A stretch of 64,000 nt of DNA from Nonlabens xylanidelens (GCF_002934445.1 NZ_PTJE01000003.1:405667-469666), one strand, 5' to 3'. Counted from the first letter of the stretch, positions 18,952 through 28,624 are shown. Notes: generated from the letters alone by a model not told the origin. Program-made: numbers and translations.

Positions 18952-21417
18952 ATGTTTACGAAACAACTCGTGGCAATGGCTTTATTTATAAGCTTTTGTT
19001 ACACAAATGCGCAAGATTGTGATCTTGTGCTCAAAGGAAAAATAGTAGATTTTCACGATTCACAACCTTTAGAACTTGCACAAATTTATGTAGTCCAACT
19101 ACAAAAAACCTATACATCTACAGGTGATGGATCTTACCTCATACCAGACTTATGTCCAGGTATTTATGAATTAAGCGTATCTCACTTTGATTGTGAGATT
19201 AAGAAAGTATCTATTGAAATAGTTGCAAACAAAACTTTAAACATTGCTCTAGAACATCATGTAAATGATCTGGAACAAGTAAAAGTAATTGCAGACGTGC
19301 ATGATAATCATGCTAGTACACAATCTAGCACCAGAATAAATAAGGAAACGATACAAACCTATAGTGGTGCTACCCTAGGCGATGCACTTTCTACTGTTGC
19401 AGGTGTCAGCTCTTTAAAAACTGGTAACAGCGTTGTAAAACCTATAGTTCATGGACTTTATGGTAGTCGTGTTGCTATTGTTAACGATGGCTTGCGACAG
19501 CAAGATCAAGAATGGGGCATCGAGCACGCACCTAATATAGACGTGAATACCGCCAGTAGTATTCAAGTGATAAAAGGAGCTAGTGCCTTGCGATATGGTG
19601 GTGATGCCATAGGCGGTACTATTCTTATAGAGCCTAGCCGCATTATATCAAAAGATACTTTGAATGGTCATGTAATTTTACAAGGTCAGACTAATGGTCG
19701 CGGCGGTACTGCAACCACTACAGTTAATAATTATAGACAGTCTGGATGGTACCAGCAAGCAACCCTAACTTATAAAAAACTTGGTGATTATGACGCGCCT
19801 AATTACGTACTTAGTAATACTGGTAGTGAGACAGCAGCAGCAAATCTAGCTTTAGGTTTTAAAAAATTTGAATACGGTGCTAGTTTAAAATACTCTTTTT
19901 ACAACACAGAAATAGGAATATTAAGAGCCTCTCATATAGGTAATGCAAGTGATCTAGTACGTAGCATTAACTCTGGAGAGCCTACAGTTATTAATGATTT
20001 CACCCATGATATAGATGTACCTAAACAAGAGGTTGCTCATCACGGTATTCAACTTAATGCTTATAAAAGGTTTACTGGTTTAGGTAAATTGAGTTTAGAC
20101 TATTCGTTTCAATTTAACAATCGTAAGGAATTTGATATAAGACGTGGTGATAACGCAGGTCGTGCATCTTTAGATATAGATCTACAGACTCAAAATGTAA
20201 GTCTTTATGGATTAATTGATCGATTTGAAAAGACCACCTATGAGGTAGGCATAAATTACATGAATCAAGTAAATAGTCCTGATTCTTCTACAGGAGTAAG
20301 AAGATTAATCCCAGATTACAATGCAAATAAAGCAGGAGCATTTGCTAGCGTTACTCATTTACCTTCAGAAAATTGGATTCTAGATGCTGGATTACGTTAC
20401 GATTATTATAAAATAGATGCCGATAAGTTTTACCTGCAAAGCCGTTGGGAAGACTTAGGCTACGATCAACAATTTCCTGAATTTGAAGTAAATGAACAAG
20501 GAAATCAAATCCTTACTAACCCTCAATTTGATTATAACCTATTTGCATTTACAGCAGGTGCAAAGTATTTATTTGATGATCATTATGATCTTGCTATTAA
20601 TTTGAGTACCGCAAACCGTGCTCCTAACCCTAGTGAATTATTCAGCGATGGATTGCATCATGCCCTTGCAACCATAGAATTAGGTAGACTGGATTTAAAG
20701 AAAGAACAATCCTTTAAAATCAATACCACTCTTCACGGTAATGTAGGTAAACTAGACTTTGAAATTAATCCATACATCAACCTAATAAATGACTATGTAC
20801 AACTCGTACCTACAGGGCTAGAAACTACCACACGTGGCGCATTCCCTGTGTATCAATATGAACAGATAGACGCAAGACTTTATGGTATAGATGCTAGTGC
20901 GACCTATGATTTCTGGATTAAAAAAAGGTCTACAGAAATGAATACAACTTCTAACGAACTTGTTTATAATGCGGTAAAATTAATTAGTTTCAATACTAAC
21001 TTCTCTTACATACATGGTACAGACTCTAATAGCGATGTGCCACTTATAGACATGCCGCCTGCACAATGGCAAAATCAATTGACATGGCACGATGCGTTAG
21101 TAAAAAACCTAGATTTTAAGCTTTCTAACCAGTTGGTGTTTCAACAAAATCGTTTTCCTGATAACAATTACGAAGTGAGTATTCCTAATGATCAAGGGGA
21201 ATTAATCACCTCTACCGTAGATATTTCTAGCACACCAGATTCTTATAATTTATGGAATGCTGGTTTAAGTTACGCTTTCGCGAAAGCGAATACCAAAATA
21301 AATCTAACCGTAAACAACCTATTCAATACAAAATACAGAAATTATTTAAACCGACAGCGTTTTTATGCAGACGATGTGGGTAGAGATATTCAATTACAAA
21401 TCCTTTATAACTTTTAA
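18952..21417 (+). CDS. TonB-dependent receptor, ZnuD-like (metal uptake)
   Basis: 821 aa. Signal peptide 1-20 (ends YTNAQD), CarboxypepD_reg-like domain about 25-110, plug about 120-230 with GLYGSRVAIVNDGLRQQDQE and IEHAPNID, then a 22-strand barrel. The late segment SELFSDGLHHALATIELG followed by LKKEQSF is the pattern of the ZnuD branch (zinc/haem receptors). Mid-protein loops carry several His residues. It needs TonB-ExbBD from elsewhere. It is followed 10 bases on by a lipoprotein gene. The iterated palindrome encodes YAFAKA in a strand near the C terminus. Confidence 0.85.
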   Translation: MFTKQLVAMALFISFCYTNAQDCDLVLKGKIVDFHDSQPLELAQIYVVQLQKTYTSTGDGSYLIPDLCPGIYELSVSHFDCEIKKVSIEIVANKTLNIALEHHVNDLEQVKVIADVHDNHASTQSSTRINKETIQTYSGATLGDALSTVAGVSSLKTGNSVVKPIVHGLYGSRVAIVNDGLRQQDQEWGIEHAPNIDVNTASSIQVIKGASALRYGGDAIGGTILIEPSRIISKDTLNGHVILQGQTNGRGGTATTTVNNYRQSGWYQQATLTYKKLGDYDAPNYVLSNTGSETAAANLALGFKKFEYGASLKYSFYNTEIGILRASHIGNASDLVRSINSGEPTVINDFTHDIDVPKQEVAHHGIQLNAYKRFTGLGKLSLDYSFQFNNRKEFDIRRGDNAGRASLDIDLQTQNVSLYGLIDRFEKTTYEVGINYMNQVNSPDSSTGVRRLIPDYNANKAGAFASVTHLPSENWILDAGLRYDYYKIDADKFYLQSRWEDLGYDQQFPEFEVNEQGNQILTNPQFDYNLFAFTAGAKYLFDDHYDLAINLSTANRAPNPSELFSDGLHHALATIELGRLDLKKEQSFKINTTLHGNVGKLDFEINPYINLINDYVQLVPTGLETTTRGAFPVYQYEQIDARLYGIDASATYDFWIKKRSTEMNTTSNELVYNAVKLISFNTNFSYIHGTDSNSDVPLIDMPPAQWQNQLTWHDALVKNLDFKLSNQLVFQQNRFPDNNYEVSIPNDQGELITSTVDISSTPDSYNLWNAGLSYAFAKANTKINLTVNNLFNTKYRNYLNRQRFYADDVGRDIQLQILYNF
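21274..21287. repeat. Iterated palindrome copy 5 (in ZnuD-like receptor gene)
   Basis: Exact 14-mer, AFAKA frame, inside the penultimate barrel strands. Confidence 0.95.
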
Positions 21418-21427
21418 ATTAAAAACA

Positions 21428-21988
21428 ATGAAAACAATGAAAAATTCAATCCAAATTCTAGCCGCAGTAGCGTTACTTTCTATCGCATCATGTTCTGACG
21501 ATGATGATGTAACAATTATCAATGAAGAAGAGCTTATCACAACTGTAGAACTAGAACTTACTAACCAAGCAGATGCTACTAACGTTGCTTTATTTAAATC
21601 AGTAGATAGTGATGGTGATGGACCTAACGCTCCTGTAATTACTATTACTGGTGCTGTAAATGCAAATGCTACTTATGATGGTACGGTGCGTTTTCTTAAT
21701 GAATCTATAGCGCCTTCAGAAAATATTACTGAAGAGGTTATTGAAGAAGCAGATGAGCACGAGGTTTTTTATATCTCTACTCTTAGCGATGTTAGTATTG
21801 CAAAAATAGATGTAGATTCTAACGGTAACCCATTAGGTGTACAGACTACATTCCAAACTGGAGCTATAGGTACTGGTGTACTTAATGTAGTATTACGTCA
21901 CGAGCCTACAAAACCTAATGACAACACTTTATCTGGTGCAGGTGGTGAGTCAGACGTTGAGGTTGCTTTTACTTTTGAAGTAGAGTAA
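21428..21988 (+). CDS. Acidic lipoprotein of the metal-uptake module
   Basis: 186 aa from the ATG at 21428 (an ATG 9 bases later is equally possible). Lipoprotein signal LLSIASCSDDDD; the mature protein is a beta-rich domain with Asp-rich segments (SVDSDGDGP) and a conserved-looking end, VLRHEPTKPND then GGESDVEVAF. Similar small lipoproteins follow ZnuD-like receptors in Flavobacteria; I infer a surface or periplasmic partner that handles the metal. Ten bases from the receptor stop. Confidence 0.7.
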   Translation: MKTMKNSIQILAAVALLSIASCSDDDDVTIINEEELITTVELELTNQADATNVALFKSVDSDGDGPNAPVITITGAVNANATYDGTVRFLNESIAPSENITEEVIEEADEHEVFYISTLSDVSIAKIDVDSNGNPLGVQTTFQTGAIGTGVLNVVLRHEPTKPNDNTLSGAGGESDVEVAFTFEVE

Positions 21989-22057
21989 TTTTAACTAGAT
22001 ACTAGATAGATAACAGCCATATTTATCTAGTTTAAAATAGTGAATAGATTTATTGCA

Positions 22058-22088
22058 TAAAAAAACCGCTCTTTACAGAGCGGTTTTT
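22058..22088. terminator. Bidirectional terminator
   Basis: AAAAACCGCTCT-TTAC-AGAGCGGTTTTT. It serves the plus-strand metal module and may also stop minus-strand transcription from the small lipoprotein gene at 22240. Confidence 0.85.
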
Positions 22089-22108
22089 AAATTTATAGCG
22101 GTAGAAAA

Positions 22109-22240
22109 TTAATCTACTGCATCTTCTATATCATCAGCGACATCTTCTACCTTGTCCCCTAGTGTTTTTTCTTCTCTACAGCTTACCGTTCCTAAAGTGA
22201 ACATTGCTGCTATTGCGATAACTACAAATTTCTTGATCAT
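22109..22240 (-). CDS. Tiny lipoprotein (entericidin-like size), unknown function
   Basis: 43 aa. MIKKFVVIAIAAMFTLGTVS followed by the lipobox Cys and an acidic amphipathic tail (KTLGDKVEDVADDIEDAVD). Signal, lipobox and length recall entericidin/YtxH-like stress lipoproteins, but no family match can be proven. It is followed by the bidirectional terminator. The next gene upstream is another tiny membrane protein often tied to stress responses. Confidence 0.7.
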   Translation of the reverse strand: MIKKFVVIAIAAMFTLGTVSCREEKTLGDKVEDVADDIEDAVD

Positions 22241-22276
22241 AATAATTTAGTTTAGTTAGGTTAATTTAAGTTGTTA

Positions 22277-22456
<180 letters not shown>

Positions 22457-22615
22457 TTATTGGTTCGATACAAATGTAGGAATAGTCTGAGCTTACCTTT
22501 GTTAACAAAATAGCAATTCACCATAGTTTAACAGATTATCGTAAGTTATTCATAAAATAACGACACTTATACACCTATAAACATCGTTTTTATATAAAAA
22601 GCATAATAATACACC

Positions 22616-24157
22616 TTAATACCTCTCTGGATGAGCAATCACATCTTTAGCACGTGACTGGTGTTTCTCCAACAACTCTGGATCCATTTTTTTAAGTAAA
22701 GCCATCATCATATTCATACGTTGATTGCCTTTAAAATGTTCTTTTTTCTCTTCAAGAAAATTCCAATAAAGAGAATTAAAAGGACAAGCATCTTCTTCGC
22801 CCTTCTTTTTAGAAACCTTATAAGCACAACCTTTACAATAGTTACTCATTTTATTGATATAACTACCGCTACTTACATAAGGTTTAGTGGCAACCAGTCC
22901 ACCGTCTGCCCATTGTGACATACCTCTCGTGTTAGTAATCTCTACCCATTCTATGGCGTCAATGTAGATTCCTAGATACCACTCATCCACATAACTAGGA
23001 TCAGTCATGGTGAGCAAGGCATAATTACCAGTTACCATTAATCGCTGTATGTGGTGGGCATAGGCATTATCTAATGAATTATTAATAGAGTGTTTTAAAC
23101 AATTCATTTTAGTCTCTCCTGTCCAATAAAATTCTGGGAGTTTATTTCTATTCTCTAATTTATTCTTAGTTTGATATCCAGGCATGTAACTCCAGTACAT
23201 ACCGCGCATGTATTCTCGCCAGCCTAGAATTTGCCTGATAAAACCTTCTACTTGTGAGATGTCTATTTGTGGTGTTCCGCTTTCGCGAAAGCGAGATAAA
23301 ACAGTCTTAATTACCTCTAGCGGAGAAAGTAATTTACAATTCATCGCAAAGCTCAACCTAGAATGGAATAAGTAATCTTGATCGGTATGCATCGCATCTT
23401 GAAAATCTCCAAAATGAACTAATAAATACTCACAAAAATAATTTAAAACGTCCAGCCCATCTTGTCTAGTTGTAGGCCAATTGAAATTATTAGCATCGAT
23501 GCGACCTATAGTTTTAACACCTTCTCTTTTCAGTAAATCTGTTATTTCAGTTACTTCTTTTCTAAAGCCTCTTTCATGTGGTATGGCAGTTTTCTCGTCC
23601 CATTTTTTACGATTGCTCTGGTCATAATTCCATTTACCACCTTCTGGTTCTTTATCGCCTTCTATCATGATGTCGTATTTCTTGCGCATATCGCGATAGA
23701 AATACTCCATAGTCCAGCGCTTTTTCCCTTCAAAGAATTTTTCTACATCTTTTCTTTTAGTTAAAAAATGCTCGCTGTCATAACCCTGCCATTCTATTTC
23801 TAAGGATTTACAAAAATCACGTAATTGCTGGTCCAGTCGCCACTCATCTGGTGCGAGGTATTCAAATTTTTCAATCTTATGTTCTTTAATAAGCTTATTT
23901 AGATTTTCTATTAAATCCTGAGTATTGTCTTTATGATCTAATTGATAATAAACACTTTGCCAACCACGATCATTAATCCACTCATTAAAATCACGCATCG
24001 CCATAAAAAAGGCAACCACTTTCTGAATATGGTGCGTTACATAATCTGTTTCCTGACGCATCTCTGCCATGAAATAAATCACGTGTTCTTGATCTTCTTG
24101 AAACCAAGAGTGCTGGTGATTCAATTGATCTCCTAATATTAATCGTAGTGTTTTCAT
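22616..24157 (-). CDS. Cryptochrome/photolyase-related protein, FeS-BCP (PhrB-like) type
   Basis: 513 aa. Starts MKTLRLILGDQLNHQHSWF, typical of the FeS bacterial cryptochrome/photolyase group, whose studied members repair (6-4) photoproducts using FAD and a 4Fe-4S cluster. Cluster-type Cys are visible: MNCLKHS near residue 350 and YCKGCAYK ... DACPFNSLYW near 440-465. The FAD domain shows NNSLDNAYAHHIQRLM and TNTRGMSQWADGG. It is in the same strand and region as CRY-DASH, DUF2256 and a flavin reductase. The iterated palindrome encodes RFRES near residue 290. Confidence 0.92.
   Translation of the reverse strand: MKTLRLILGDQLNHQHSWFQEDQEHVIYFMAEMRQETDYVTHHIQKVVAFFMAMRDFNEWINDRGWQSVYYQLDHKDNTQDLIENLNKLIKEHKIEKFEYLAPDEWRLDQQLRDFCKSLEIEWQGYDSEHFLTKRKDVEKFFEGKKRWTMEYFYRDMRKKYDIMIEGDKEPEGGKWNYDQSNRKKWDEKTAIPHERGFRKEVTEITDLLKREGVKTIGRIDANNFNWPTTRQDGLDVLNYFCEYLLVHFGDFQDAMHTDQDYLFHSRLSFAMNCKLLSPLEVIKTVLSRFRESGTPQIDISQVEGFIRQILGWREYMRGMYWSYMPGYQTKNKLENRNKLPEFYWTGETKMNCLKHSINNSLDNAYAHHIQRLMVTGNYALLTMTDPSYVDEWYLGIYIDAIEWVEITNTRGMSQWADGGLVATKPYVSSGSYINKMSNYCKGCAYKVSKKKGEEDACPFNSLYWNFLEEKKEHFKGNQRMNMMMALLKKMDPELLEKHQSRAKDVIAHPERY
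23279..23292. repeat. Iterated palindrome copy 6 (in FeS photolyase gene)
   Basis: Exact 14-mer, RFRES frame. Confidence 0.95.
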
Positions 24158-24335
24158 GGTAGTTTATCTATTAAGTTTATTGTCAAGCCATCACAAAATG
24201 GAACTACATTAGTATATACCAAGTTTTTAAACTTAAATCAAAACCTGAATTAAAAAAATAGTCAAATTAAAAGTCTATTAACTAATCTGTTTTTAAAGTC
24301 AAAAATTTATGAGATTCCCTTGCTAATTTTCAATT

Positions 24336-25664
24336 TTAAAATAACCCTTCTTGCAACCACAGTCGTTGAAATTTTCCATCACTATCATAACGGCTGGCTT
24401 GCAACTGGATATTAAATGTTCTATTTCTAGGGTCATTTCCTACACCGCTATTATACATCCAGTTGCCATAATTAGAATGCACGTCATAATCGATGAGAAT
24501 GTGCTCAAAGTAGGCTGCTCCTATTCTCCAATCTTGTTCTCTGTGCATGGACCAGTAGCTGGCAACATTTTGCCTACCGCGATTACTCATCCATCCTGTT
24601 GTGGACAGCTCTTTCATATTTGCATTTACAAAAGCCTCATGTGTAGTACCATTGATCCATTTATCCAGCTCTCGTAAACTAGATTTCCATTCATATTCCT
24701 TCTGTAAAATACCACCTAACATGAAAATCTGACTTTCATGTTTAAGGGATACAAACTTGAAAAAATCTCTCCATATCAATTCAAAGATTAACCAGTAGGT
24801 ATCTTGATTCTTTTTGATCTCTTTTTCAAATCGTTGTACGTCGTGATAAATCTGTCGTGCAGATATACAACCTATCGCTAGCCACGCACTGAATTTGCTG
24901 CTGTAATCTATACCTAGAAGTCCATTTCTAGTCTTTTTATAGTATTGAAGTTTTTTAGTTTGCCAGAAATAATGGTCGAGTCGTTCCCAGGCAGCAGTCT
25001 CGCCACCTTGCCATGGAAAAGCACTGCGAGTGTCTTTTTTAAAATCTTCTAGTCCTAAGTCTTTTAAAGTAGGTATTTGAGTTTCTTCAATTTGTGGTTT
25101 TACTTGAGTATAACCGTCTATACCGACTAATTCTCTAACCGTAGATTGCTTCTCACACTTCTTGCGGAATTCAGTAAAAACACGCGGTATTTGATTCCAA
25201 CTCTCAAAAGGTACATCTTCTGGATGAAATAAAAATTGATCGTAAACACGATGTCCTTTTACCTGATTTTTAAGTCCTGCTTTTTCTATGGCTTTACCTA
25301 GGTCTTCTTCTTGTTGCAATTCATCTCGAGTCCATTCCTTTTGTAAATAGATGTTTTTAATATCGAGTTTATCGATTAAATCTGGAATAACCTGAGCAGG
25401 CGAAGCATGAAAAACTAATAATGGAATATTGTATTTATCTAAATTGACTCTTAAATCTTCTACGGCTTCTCTTATAAATTGCGCTCTATACTTACCTGTC
25501 TTACCAAATGGCAATTCTATATCTAGATCATATTTACTGTTCTCGTAAAAATTAGGATCAAAGAAATAAACGCCTATTACGGCACCATCATTCTCACAAG
25601 CAGCTTTTAAACTTTGATTATCTTGTACTCTTAAGTCGTTTCTAAACCAAACTAAATTATTCAT
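24336..25664 (-). CDS. DASH-family cryptochrome
   Basis: 442 aa from the ATG at 25664 (MNNLVWFRNDLRVQDNQSL), the normal family start. N-terminal photolyase domain binds the antenna cofactor; the C-terminal FAD domain (about 240-430) has WLAIGCISARQIYHDV, FELIWRDFFKF, TTGWMSNRGRQNVASY and YDVHSNYGNWMYNSGVG. CRY-DASH proteins repair cyclobutane dimers in single-stranded DNA and may signal blue light. Separated by 178 bases from the FeS photolyase gene downstream. Confidence 0.94.
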   Translation of the reverse strand: MNNLVWFRNDLRVQDNQSLKAACENDGAVIGVYFFDPNFYENSKYDLDIELPFGKTGKYRAQFIREAVEDLRVNLDKYNIPLLVFHASPAQVIPDLIDKLDIKNIYLQKEWTRDELQQEEDLGKAIEKAGLKNQVKGHRVYDQFLFHPEDVPFESWNQIPRVFTEFRKKCEKQSTVRELVGIDGYTQVKPQIEETQIPTLKDLGLEDFKKDTRSAFPWQGGETAAWERLDHYFWQTKKLQYYKKTRNGLLGIDYSSKFSAWLAIGCISARQIYHDVQRFEKEIKKNQDTYWLIFELIWRDFFKFVSLKHESQIFMLGGILQKEYEWKSSLRELDKWINGTTHEAFVNANMKELSTTGWMSNRGRQNVASYWSMHREQDWRIGAAYFEHILIDYDVHSNYGNWMYNSGVGNDPRNRTFNIQLQASRYDSDGKFQRLWLQEGLF

Positions 25665-25809
25665 ACGGTATAAATTAAAATCTAAACTTAAATTTAAACT
25701 CAAAAGAAATATTTTGAATTCAAATCTTTCTTATCTGTCAAGCCTTCGCAGGGCGGCTTAGTTAAATTCTATCTCAATGTATTTTTTACATCATCGACAT
25801 ATTAACAAA
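25665..25809. other. Spacer with small hairpin, CRY-DASH to DUF2256
   Basis: Holds an imperfect hairpin near 25739-25761 (AAGCC ... GGCTT) with a GC-rich loop that contrasts with the AT-rich surroundings. No T-tract and no gene seen. Confidence 0.35.
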
Positions 25810-25941
25810 TCACTTATTAGAGCTACATTTTTTACTGCAATATTTTACTGTCTCCCAATTCTTCTCCCATTTTTTGCGCCATGTAAAATCACGATTACAG
25901 ACAGGACAGGTTTTAGTAGGTAAATTGTGTTGATTGCGCAT
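25810..25941 (-). CDS. DUF2256 family zinc-ribbon-like protein
   Basis: 43 aa: MRNQHNLPTKTCPVCNRDFT ... KYCSKKCSSNK. Four Cys in two CxxC-type pairs suggest a zinc ribbon. DUF2256 genes are commonly neighbours of photolyase/cryptochrome genes, as here. The gene is 3 bases downstream of the flavin reductase gene, so it is probably in one transcript with it. Its function is not known. Confidence 0.9.
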   Translation of the reverse strand: MRNQHNLPTKTCPVCNRDFTWRKKWEKNWETVKYCSKKCSSNK

Positions 25942-25944
25942 GGA

Positions 25945-26580
25945 CTATAATTCCGTTAATTTTTTACCTACCTGAGCGTATGAAAGTCTCTTATCTACTT
26001 GTGCTGTGGCATAACCATCTAATCCATTAATAGTAACTGTACCAGCTTTTCCTAGATCTAACCATCCATCTTGTGACTGGATCTCTTCTTTAAAAAAGAT
26101 ATCTGTGATTTTACAAATTACTAGAATGCAATTATTCTCTTCTAGAGGGTATTCATTCACATACTCGGCAGCAATTTGAACTGGAGATTCTTTTACAAAT
26201 GGAGCGTTAAAACCATCTCTTTCTGACAGCTCTATGTTTAATTCTTCAAATTCTGAAATACTTGCATCATACTTAGCACTAGATTGATGTGCACGTTCTA
26301 CAAGAGTTCTACTCACATGATTAAGCGTGATTTCACCAGTCTCTTTAAGATTATAATAGGTATGTCCCACACCATGACCTAGCGGTCTTTGGACAAAACT
26401 AAATAAGGCTGGATCGCTACCTAGATGTGTTACACTGCTAAAAATAGCCACATTATTCACACCATCTTTTGATCGCGTCGCAAGCAAGTTGGCGCTTTTA
26501 AAACCAGTAATACTATTTACAAGATTACCTCTATAAATGCGCTCGTAACTTTTAAGTTCTTGTTGGTCTATGTGTTTCAT
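25945..26580 (-). CDS. Flavin reductase family protein (FMN-binding split barrel)
   Basis: 211 aa. The split-barrel flavin reductase pattern is seen near residues 25-75 (KSANLLATRSKDGVNNVAIF and PALFSFVQRP) and the HVSRTLVERAHQSS helix. Such enzymes bind FMN/FAD and pass electrons from NAD(P)H. Located directly before DUF2256 and the two photolyase-type genes, it may supply reduced flavin for them; that link is inference. A TAnnTTTG element lies 18 bases upstream. Confidence 0.88.
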   Translation of the reverse strand: MKHIDQQELKSYERIYRGNLVNSITGFKSANLLATRSKDGVNNVAIFSSVTHLGSDPALFSFVQRPLGHGVGHTYYNLKETGEITLNHVSRTLVERAHQSSAKYDASISEFEELNIELSERDGFNAPFVKESPVQIAAEYVNEYPLEENNCILVICKITDIFFKEEIQSQDGWLDLGKAGTVTINGLDGYATAQVDKRLSYAQVGKKLTEL

Positions 26581-26598
26581 TTGTTTAACTTATCAGCT

Positions 26599-26606
26599 CA
26601 AAGGTA
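26599..26606 (-). promoter_or_regulatory. Candidate -7 promoter element, flavin reductase gene
   Basis: TACCTTTG on the minus strand 18 bases before the ATG. Confidence 0.5.
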
Positions 26607-26664
26607 AAACAAAACAACCTCGGTAGCTGTTTTTTAACTGTTTAAACTTTCCTAAATTGCTATC

Positions 26665-27465
26665 ATGGATTTACAGAAAGCATTTGAGACCAATAAAGAA
26701 ACCTGGAATAAAAAGACAGAGATTCATTATGAGAGTGATTTTTATGATAAGTACGCTTTCGCGAAAGCGAGAAACTCATTAAACTCTTATGAATTAAACG
26801 CTCTAGGAGATGTAACCGGCAAGAGTTTACTGCATCTGCAATGTCATTTTGGCCAGGACTCTTTAAGCTGGGTCAACAAAGGTGCACAAGTAACCGCTGT
26901 GGACCTATCTGACAAGGCAGTCGATAGGGCTAAAAAACTGAGCGCCGAACTAGAACTGCCAGCTAAATTTGTGTGTTGTAATGTATTAGAAACCTCGCAA
27001 TATGTAAAAGAGCAATTTGACATAGTATTTGCTAGTTATGGAACTATAGGCTGGTTGCCCGATTTAAAACCATGGGCACAAATGATTGCAGAACGTTTAA
27101 AACCTGGAGGCGTTTTTTACTTAGTGGAATTTCATCCTATATTATGGATGGTAGACTATACAGAAGAAGAGCCTTCTTTAAAATATCATTATGCACAAAA
27201 TGAAGCTATCTACGAAGAATATCCAGGCACATATGCCGACCAAAAATCTGAGATGATCTCTAAAGAATACGGCTGGAATCATTCTTTAAGTGAAGTTATT
27301 CAATCCTTGATAAATGCAGGATTAACACTAGAACTGTTTGCCGAGCATGATGGCAGTCCATACAACGTATTCCCTGATATGGAATTAAGAGAAGACGGAC
27401 TTTATTACATTAAAGATGGTTTGAGCCCAACTTTATTTGAAGTAAAAGTTAGGAAAGGTGAATGA
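26665..27465 (+). CDS. Class I SAM-dependent methyltransferase
   Basis: 266 aa. Rossmann motif I LLHLQCHFGQDSLSW (about 60), motif II VTAVDLSDKAVDRA (about 82-95) and the post-motif FDIVFASYGTIGWLPDL. Complete fold; the acceptor is unknown. Divergent from the flavin reductase gene. The iterated palindrome encodes YAFAKA near residue 33, ahead of the SAM domain. Confidence 0.9.
   Translation: MDLQKAFETNKETWNKKTEIHYESDFYDKYAFAKARNSLNSYELNALGDVTGKSLLHLQCHFGQDSLSWVNKGAQVTAVDLSDKAVDRAKKLSAELELPAKFVCCNVLETSQYVKEQFDIVFASYGTIGWLPDLKPWAQMIAERLKPGGVFYLVEFHPILWMVDYTEEEPSLKYHYAQNEAIYEEYPGTYADQKSEMISKEYGWNHSLSEVIQSLINAGLTLELFAEHDGSPYNVFPDMELREDGLYYIKDGLSPTLFEVKVRKGE
26755..26768. repeat. Iterated palindrome copy 7 (in methyltransferase gene)
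   Basis: Exact 14-mer, AFAKA frame. Confidence 0.95.
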
Positions 27466-27488
27466 TAATTAATCATTAAAACTAAGCA

Positions 27489-28085
27489 ATGAAAAATAGA
27501 AACTTGATCGCTATTTTTAGTTTATTTCTTACTCTGTTCACGTCGCTGCAATCTTTTTCACAAACAGAAGAAGATTATAGATCACTTATTTCGATAACGA
27601 TAGATAGATTTGAAAAAGAAAATTTGCGAATTTATAAGAAATTTGAAAACAATTCTTTACTTGAAAAATTAGATGTTTCTTTTTCTAAAAAATTTGATGA
27701 AGTAAAGGTTCGTTTAGAGAAGAATAAGAATGATTCTTTAACTGAAAATGTTTATCTATTTGATATCGTGTTGAGTGACACATTACTAGTTAATGTAGGT
27801 GGTATTAAAGTTAATTATAATTCTACAGCAGAAAAACTCGAAAAAACCAATGGTGAAAAAATTAAACGTTATGTAAAATCTGATTTTATAAAACGTAAAA
27901 CAAATGAAAATCATGCATCTCTTTCTTTCCCCTTGCTTTCCTCGACTGGAACTAAAGCTATAATTTATGTACTAGTCAAAAACACGGTTTCAACTACTCA
28001 ACTCCACCTCTTAGAATTTGAAAAAACCGACAACAAATGGATATTCTTAAAATCTGATATCATTTCATGGACTAGAGGATGTTAA
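27489..28085 (+). CDS. Secreted protein of unknown function
   Basis: 198 aa with a signal peptide (FSLFLTLFTSLQSFSQ, residues 9-25). The mature part is rich in Lys, Asp and Ser and has no recognised motif; a final GC pair of residues ends the protein. It starts 23 bases after the methyltransferase stop and is closed by a terminator. Confidence 0.55.
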   Translation: MKNRNLIAIFSLFLTLFTSLQSFSQTEEDYRSLISITIDRFEKENLRIYKKFENNSLLEKLDVSFSKKFDEVKVRLEKNKNDSLTENVYLFDIVLSDTLLVNVGGIKVNYNSTAEKLEKTNGEKIKRYVKSDFIKRKTNENHASLSFPLLSSTGTKAIIYVLVKNTVSTTQLHLLEFEKTDNKWIFLKSDIISWTRGC

Positions 28086-28097
28086 ATTAAATAATCA

Positions 28098-28141
28098 AAA
28101 AAAATCCCTTTTCAATTAAAATTGAAAAGGGATTTTTTTTA
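28098..28141. terminator. Bidirectional terminator
   Basis: AAAAATCCCTTTTCAAT-TAAA-ATTGAAAAGGGATTTTT with extra T. Lies between two convergent genes and can serve both. Confidence 0.9.
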
Positions 28142-28154
28142 ACCTAGAATAGTT

Positions 28155-28481
28155 CTAAGACTCTACCACCTTTGCTTCAGGCGCATTTTTCATAACGCTC
28201 TCGATTCCGTTATCTCTAGCGGCTTCAGAGTTATACATCTCGCTTTTACCTATTACCTGACCGTTAGTTGCAGTAAGGTTAAAATAAGGCTGATCTGATT
28301 TGCTAACTCCATTTACAAAGCGTTTTTCATCTTGAGAATTCTTACGTACCGATTCTATACCATTATCTCTAGCAGCTTTGGTCGTATAACCTTCACTAGC
28401 AAGAATAGTCTGACCGTTAGATGCTTTAAGTCTAAAACGGAACTCTCCTGACTTATTTTTATATATTTCAAATTTTCCCAT
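28155..28481 (-). CDS. YegP family protein (tandem DUF1508)
   Basis: 108 aa built from two similar about 50-residue units: FEIYKNKSGEFRFRLKASNG ... AARDNGIESVRKN and YFNLTATNGQ ... AARDNGIESVMKN. This is the two-repeat YegP fold; its function is unknown. Single gene, convergent with the secreted protein. Confidence 0.92.
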   Translation of the reverse strand: MGKFEIYKNKSGEFRFRLKASNGQTILASEGYTTKAARDNGIESVRKNSQDEKRFVNGVSKSDQPYFNLTATNGQVIGKSEMYNSEAARDNGIESVMKNAPEAKVVES

Positions 28482-28624
28482 GTCTGTATTTTTAATGAAT
28501 AGCTAAAGGTAGTAAAAAGTAAAAGTTGTTTTGAGGTTTTAGCTTATTCTTCTCTACTCTACAAACTTTTCCTAAATCTTAAATCAGACAGGTTCTAGCT
28601 ATTTAGATCTTAACTTTTAGATAC

